Below, piece by piece: positions 7,201 through 8,292 of a DNA stretch of 8,292 nucleotides (position 1 is its first letter; every line of letters begins with the position of its first letter). The DNA comes from an uncultured Prevotellaceae bacterium (GTDB lineage: Bacteria; Bacteroidota; Bacteroidia; Bacteroidales; Bacteroidaceae). Position numbers and translations under genes: made by a program. The stretch covers positions 1 through 8,292 of the forward strand of contig CAMJIA010000064.1 of NCBI GenBank assembly GCA_946405695.1, in the 5' to 3' direction. Under the pieces are notes generated by a model. The model was not told the DNA's origin, did no database searches, and saw nothing but the letters and a program-made list of their open reading frames with translations.

Positions 7201-8175
7201 TAGCTTCGGGGCTTTGACGGTAATGGTCATATTTACGCTGGCTGCCACTTCCTTGCTGTTCTGTGCAAAAACTTCGCCATTACTCATAATATGGGCTTCT
7301 ACCGTGCCACCACTGACGGCATTGACATTTGTCACCTCCACCTTTATAGAGGATCTGCCACCAGTAAATGTTGAGTTGAGGTTGGGATTGAAGAAGTAGT
7401 CGCGTATCTGACTCTTGGGGGCTGACCACAGGAAACAACTGCGGTGAATACCCGTCAGACGCCAATAGTCCTGGCACTCCAGGAACGAGCCGCTAGTGAA
7501 ACGATATACCTGCAGGGCAATAGTATTGTCCCCCTCAACGAGATAGTCGGTAATCTTAAACTCAGAGGGTAGGTATGAGTCTTCTGAGTAACCTATGCGC
7601 TGTCCGTTAATCCAAAGGTAGTAGCCATGCCCCACGCTGTTGAAACGCACATAGACATCACGTCCCTTCCATGTGTCAGGAATGGTAAAGGTGCGACGAT
7701 AGGTACCCACGGGGTTTTTCTTACTATCTTTATATGTGAACCAACTGGGACGGTCGGCCATGACCGAGTACGTCGACTCATTATAAGAGAATGGATAACT
7801 GGTATTACAATATAGTGGTTTGTCCCACGACTTGTTGTGTTTCAGTCCCCACACCTGCCAACTACTGGGCACATCTATATCAGTCCAAGATACGTCATTA
7901 AAATCCTTAGCACACCATTCATCCTTTGCACTGGTGGGTACGCCCACCCACTGGAATTTCCACACGCCATCCAGTGACTGGTACCAAGGAGACTGCTTCA
8001 TATCATTCTGCGCTATAGCACCGTCATTTGCCATGGGGATGGCCTGTGTATGTGCTGTCTCGCGGTTAACACTTGTTACTAGGGGATTGTCCCACTCTTT
8101 ACCCGTAATCTCTGTTTGAGCAAAGGCCTTCCCTACGGTCATCAGGGCAATCATGTTGATAATAAGTCGTTTCAT
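4219..8175 (-). CDS. lacZ: Secreted multidomain GH2 beta-galactosidase with chitobiase-C-like and F5/8 type C (CBM32-like) modules and a T9SS-like tail
   Basis: This 1318-residue exo-glycosidase probably removes terminal beta-galactose from glycans. A signal peptide covers residues 1-19/20 (ends KAFAQ, no lipobox Cys). The GH2 sugar-binding domain spans about 60-250, the immunoglobulin-like domain about 255-360, and the TIM barrel about 361-640. The barrel carries NRH (381-383), TSHYPND (415-421), E442 and H444 (Mg ligands in E. coli LacZ), acid/base E484 in GNES, Y523, nucleophile E545 in QCENSHSMGNS, W576, and F609/N612. A second Ig-like domain runs about 640-740 and the Bgal_small domain about 755-1045 (RLPTDNDGS at 802, WFGRGPWDSY at 905). 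Additions absent from E. coli LacZ are a chitobiase-C-like repeat (about 1060-1125), an F5/8 type C module (about 1133-1268) and a C-terminal YDLQG...GVYIAQGRKIVK tail typical of Bacteroidetes sorting domains. An in-frame TAG just upstream fixes the start. Substrate is inferred from family. Confidence 0.93.
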   Translation of the reverse strand: MKRLIINMIALMTVGKAFAQTEITGKEWDNPLVTSVNRETAHTQAIPMANDGAIAQNDMKQSPWYQSLDGVWKFQWVGVPTSAKDEWCAKDFNDVSWTDIDVPSSWQVWGLKHNKSWDKPLYCNTSYPFSYNESTYSVMADRPSWFTYKDSKKNPVGTYRRTFTIPDTWKGRDVYVRFNSVGHGYYLWINGQRIGYSEDSYLPSEFKITDYLVEGDNTIALQVYRFTSGSFLECQDYWRLTGIHRSCFLWSAPKSQIRDYFFNPNLNSTFTGGRSSIKVEVTNVNAVSGGTVEAHIMSNGEVFAQNSKEVAASVNMTITVKAPKLWSAETPNLYDLVVTLKDKDGNVVDRRGSKVGFRKVSIREDGALLINGQRMVFHGVNRHDFSPVNGRAITPEEIEQDILCMKRLNINAIRTSHYPNDPIFYDLCDKYGMYVLAEANVECHGNWGLSSVSQFKNAMVERSQNHVRWMRNHPCIFMWSFGNESGSGKNFAAVQTAIKELDNTRLTHYEGASQYADVTSSMYWDYGGIENKGKTQHDRPHIQCENSHSMGNSMGNVREMFDLYEQYPCLTGEFIWDFKDQGLLTKSSSGQEYWAYGGDFGDNPNDGNFCINGLVHPDWSYTAKTYNTKKIYQPLEWAAISGKTGTFRMKNKLAFLSSNTYDVSYTLMDEDDNVLGTGTISDDIAAGATKDVTIDMTSVNELDATKEAFIYFCAKQREKTAWADAGYVVAEEKLLVKSASKPMKDLTFATANALTVDDGTSVVTVSGANFAATFSKSKGTLTGYTFDGVQMMTKALQLNTFRLPTDNDGSKKASWDGMGLRSLSTTGKGTETKVTKAVDGKTVTVSMKSTYGTGSNIFDVSLDFIVCADGTIMTNSFIRPQNTGAILPKLGFKLEMPEGMEQLSWFGRGPWDSYRDRKEACLPAIYNSTVTDQYEEYILPQEHGTKQEVRWMSVTNTDGLGLLFVAPDQMAASAVHFRPEDNYTNKDTRKKHTYEFVSCTPTVVNLDAATRGLGNNSCGPDVMDKYELKAANTAFRFFIIPLKADVKAAEAARIDMPVCQSVSVERQNDGKLKMTTQTQNATIWYSIDGGEYQKYSSAVTHNAACTVKAYSTLDGLMTSPVMSYDFPLFINKSAWKVISVDSYQGGNEANLAIDGNNSTFWHTAWGTNEPKHPHTIVIDMATNYNVTAITYLARQDGNQNGMAKAYEIYLSTDGNTWGSAAATGNFQNITAQQTAKLNTATIARYIKFIAKSEVNGNAWTSAAEIGVEALDETTAVNMLQKENADSKYVYDLQGHRHDASQASLPPGVYIAQGRKIVK

Positions 8176-8220
8176 ATTCTAAGTTAGTTATTCTTTATAG
8201 CGTGACATCGAGATTCTGTG

Positions 8221-8292
8221 TCAGGGGTTATACATGTCCTTACAGTAGAAGGCCATGATATCATCCAACATGCGCTTGGCCTCGACAGCAGG
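8221..8292 (-). CDS. C-terminal end of an unidentified gene upstream of the GH2 enzyme
   Basis: A frame open to the window edge encodes 23 residues (PAVEAKRMLDDIMAFYCKDM followed by YNP) and stops at TGA (8223-8221). The amphipathic helix-like content and the 45-nt gap to the GH2 start suggest a co-transcribed neighbour. A second frame is also open but gives an implausible Ser/Cys/Trp-rich peptide. I do not recognise the family. No TAnnTTTG promoter or terminator is seen in the 45-nt gap. Confidence 0.5.
   Translation of the reverse strand, partial: PAVEAKRMLDDIMAFYCKDMYNP

Noticed and set aside
8198..8223. TGACA...TGTCA inverted repeat after the upstream partial gene, considered as a terminator
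   Set aside because: The stem is only 5 bp with a 12-nt loop and no following T-tract; it is probably a chance match.
1..8292. CRISPR arrays, tRNA/rRNA genes, insertion sequences, phage or defence genes
   Set aside because: No direct-repeat arrays, cloverleaf-like sequences, transposase motifs or long terminal inverted repeats were seen on either strand.

Overview
The window reads as ordinary chromosome of a Bacteroidales bacterium, most likely Prevotella or a close relative. The evidence is the Bacteroidetes-type promoters (-33 TTTG / -7 TAnnTTTG), mostly absent Shine-Dalgarno sequences, an OmpA-family porin with a GYASPEG motif, a four-gene 2-oxoacid:ferredoxin oxidoreductase operon, and a secreted multidomain GH2 enzyme ending in a type IX secretion-like tail. 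Every gene I can support lies on the minus strand, so transcription runs from high to low coordinates.

Layout in transcription order. (1) 8292-8221: the last 23 codons of an unidentified gene, then a 45-nt gap. (2) 8175-4219: a 1318-residue GH2 beta-galactosidase with signal peptide, full LacZ catalytic apparatus, a chitobiase-C-like module, an F5/8 type C (CBM32-like) module and a C-terminal sorting-type tail. (3) 4218-4061: an intergenic region with two TGCA-armed dyads and a good Bacteroidetes promoter. (4) 4060-1427: a tight operon of ferredoxin, alpha, beta and gamma subunits of a 2-oxoacid (probably 2-oxoisovalerate, VOR-type) ferredoxin oxidoreductase, with junctions of +3, +4 and -4 nt. 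(5) 1388-189: an OmpA-family porin only 38 nt after the gamma gene, followed by a strong intrinsic terminator. (6) A new promoter, then the first 15 codons of a gene whose start matches dihydroxy-acid dehydratase (ilvD).

How they fit together: the oxidoreductase links branched-chain 2-oxoacids, acyl-CoA, CO2 and reduced ferredoxin. IlvD makes the same 2-oxoacids, so the two units meet at one metabolite pool, although they have separate promoters. The GH2 enzyme is a glycan-degrading unit. The porin is an envelope structural protein that may be partly transcribed from the oxidoreductase promoter.

I found no CRISPR array, RNA gene, mobile element or defence system, and no clear undescribed system. 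The most notable points are the GH2 architecture and its altered sodium-site residue, the VOR/IlvD neighbourhood, the missing canonical promoter for the porin, and the paired dyads upstream of the oxidoreductase promoter.
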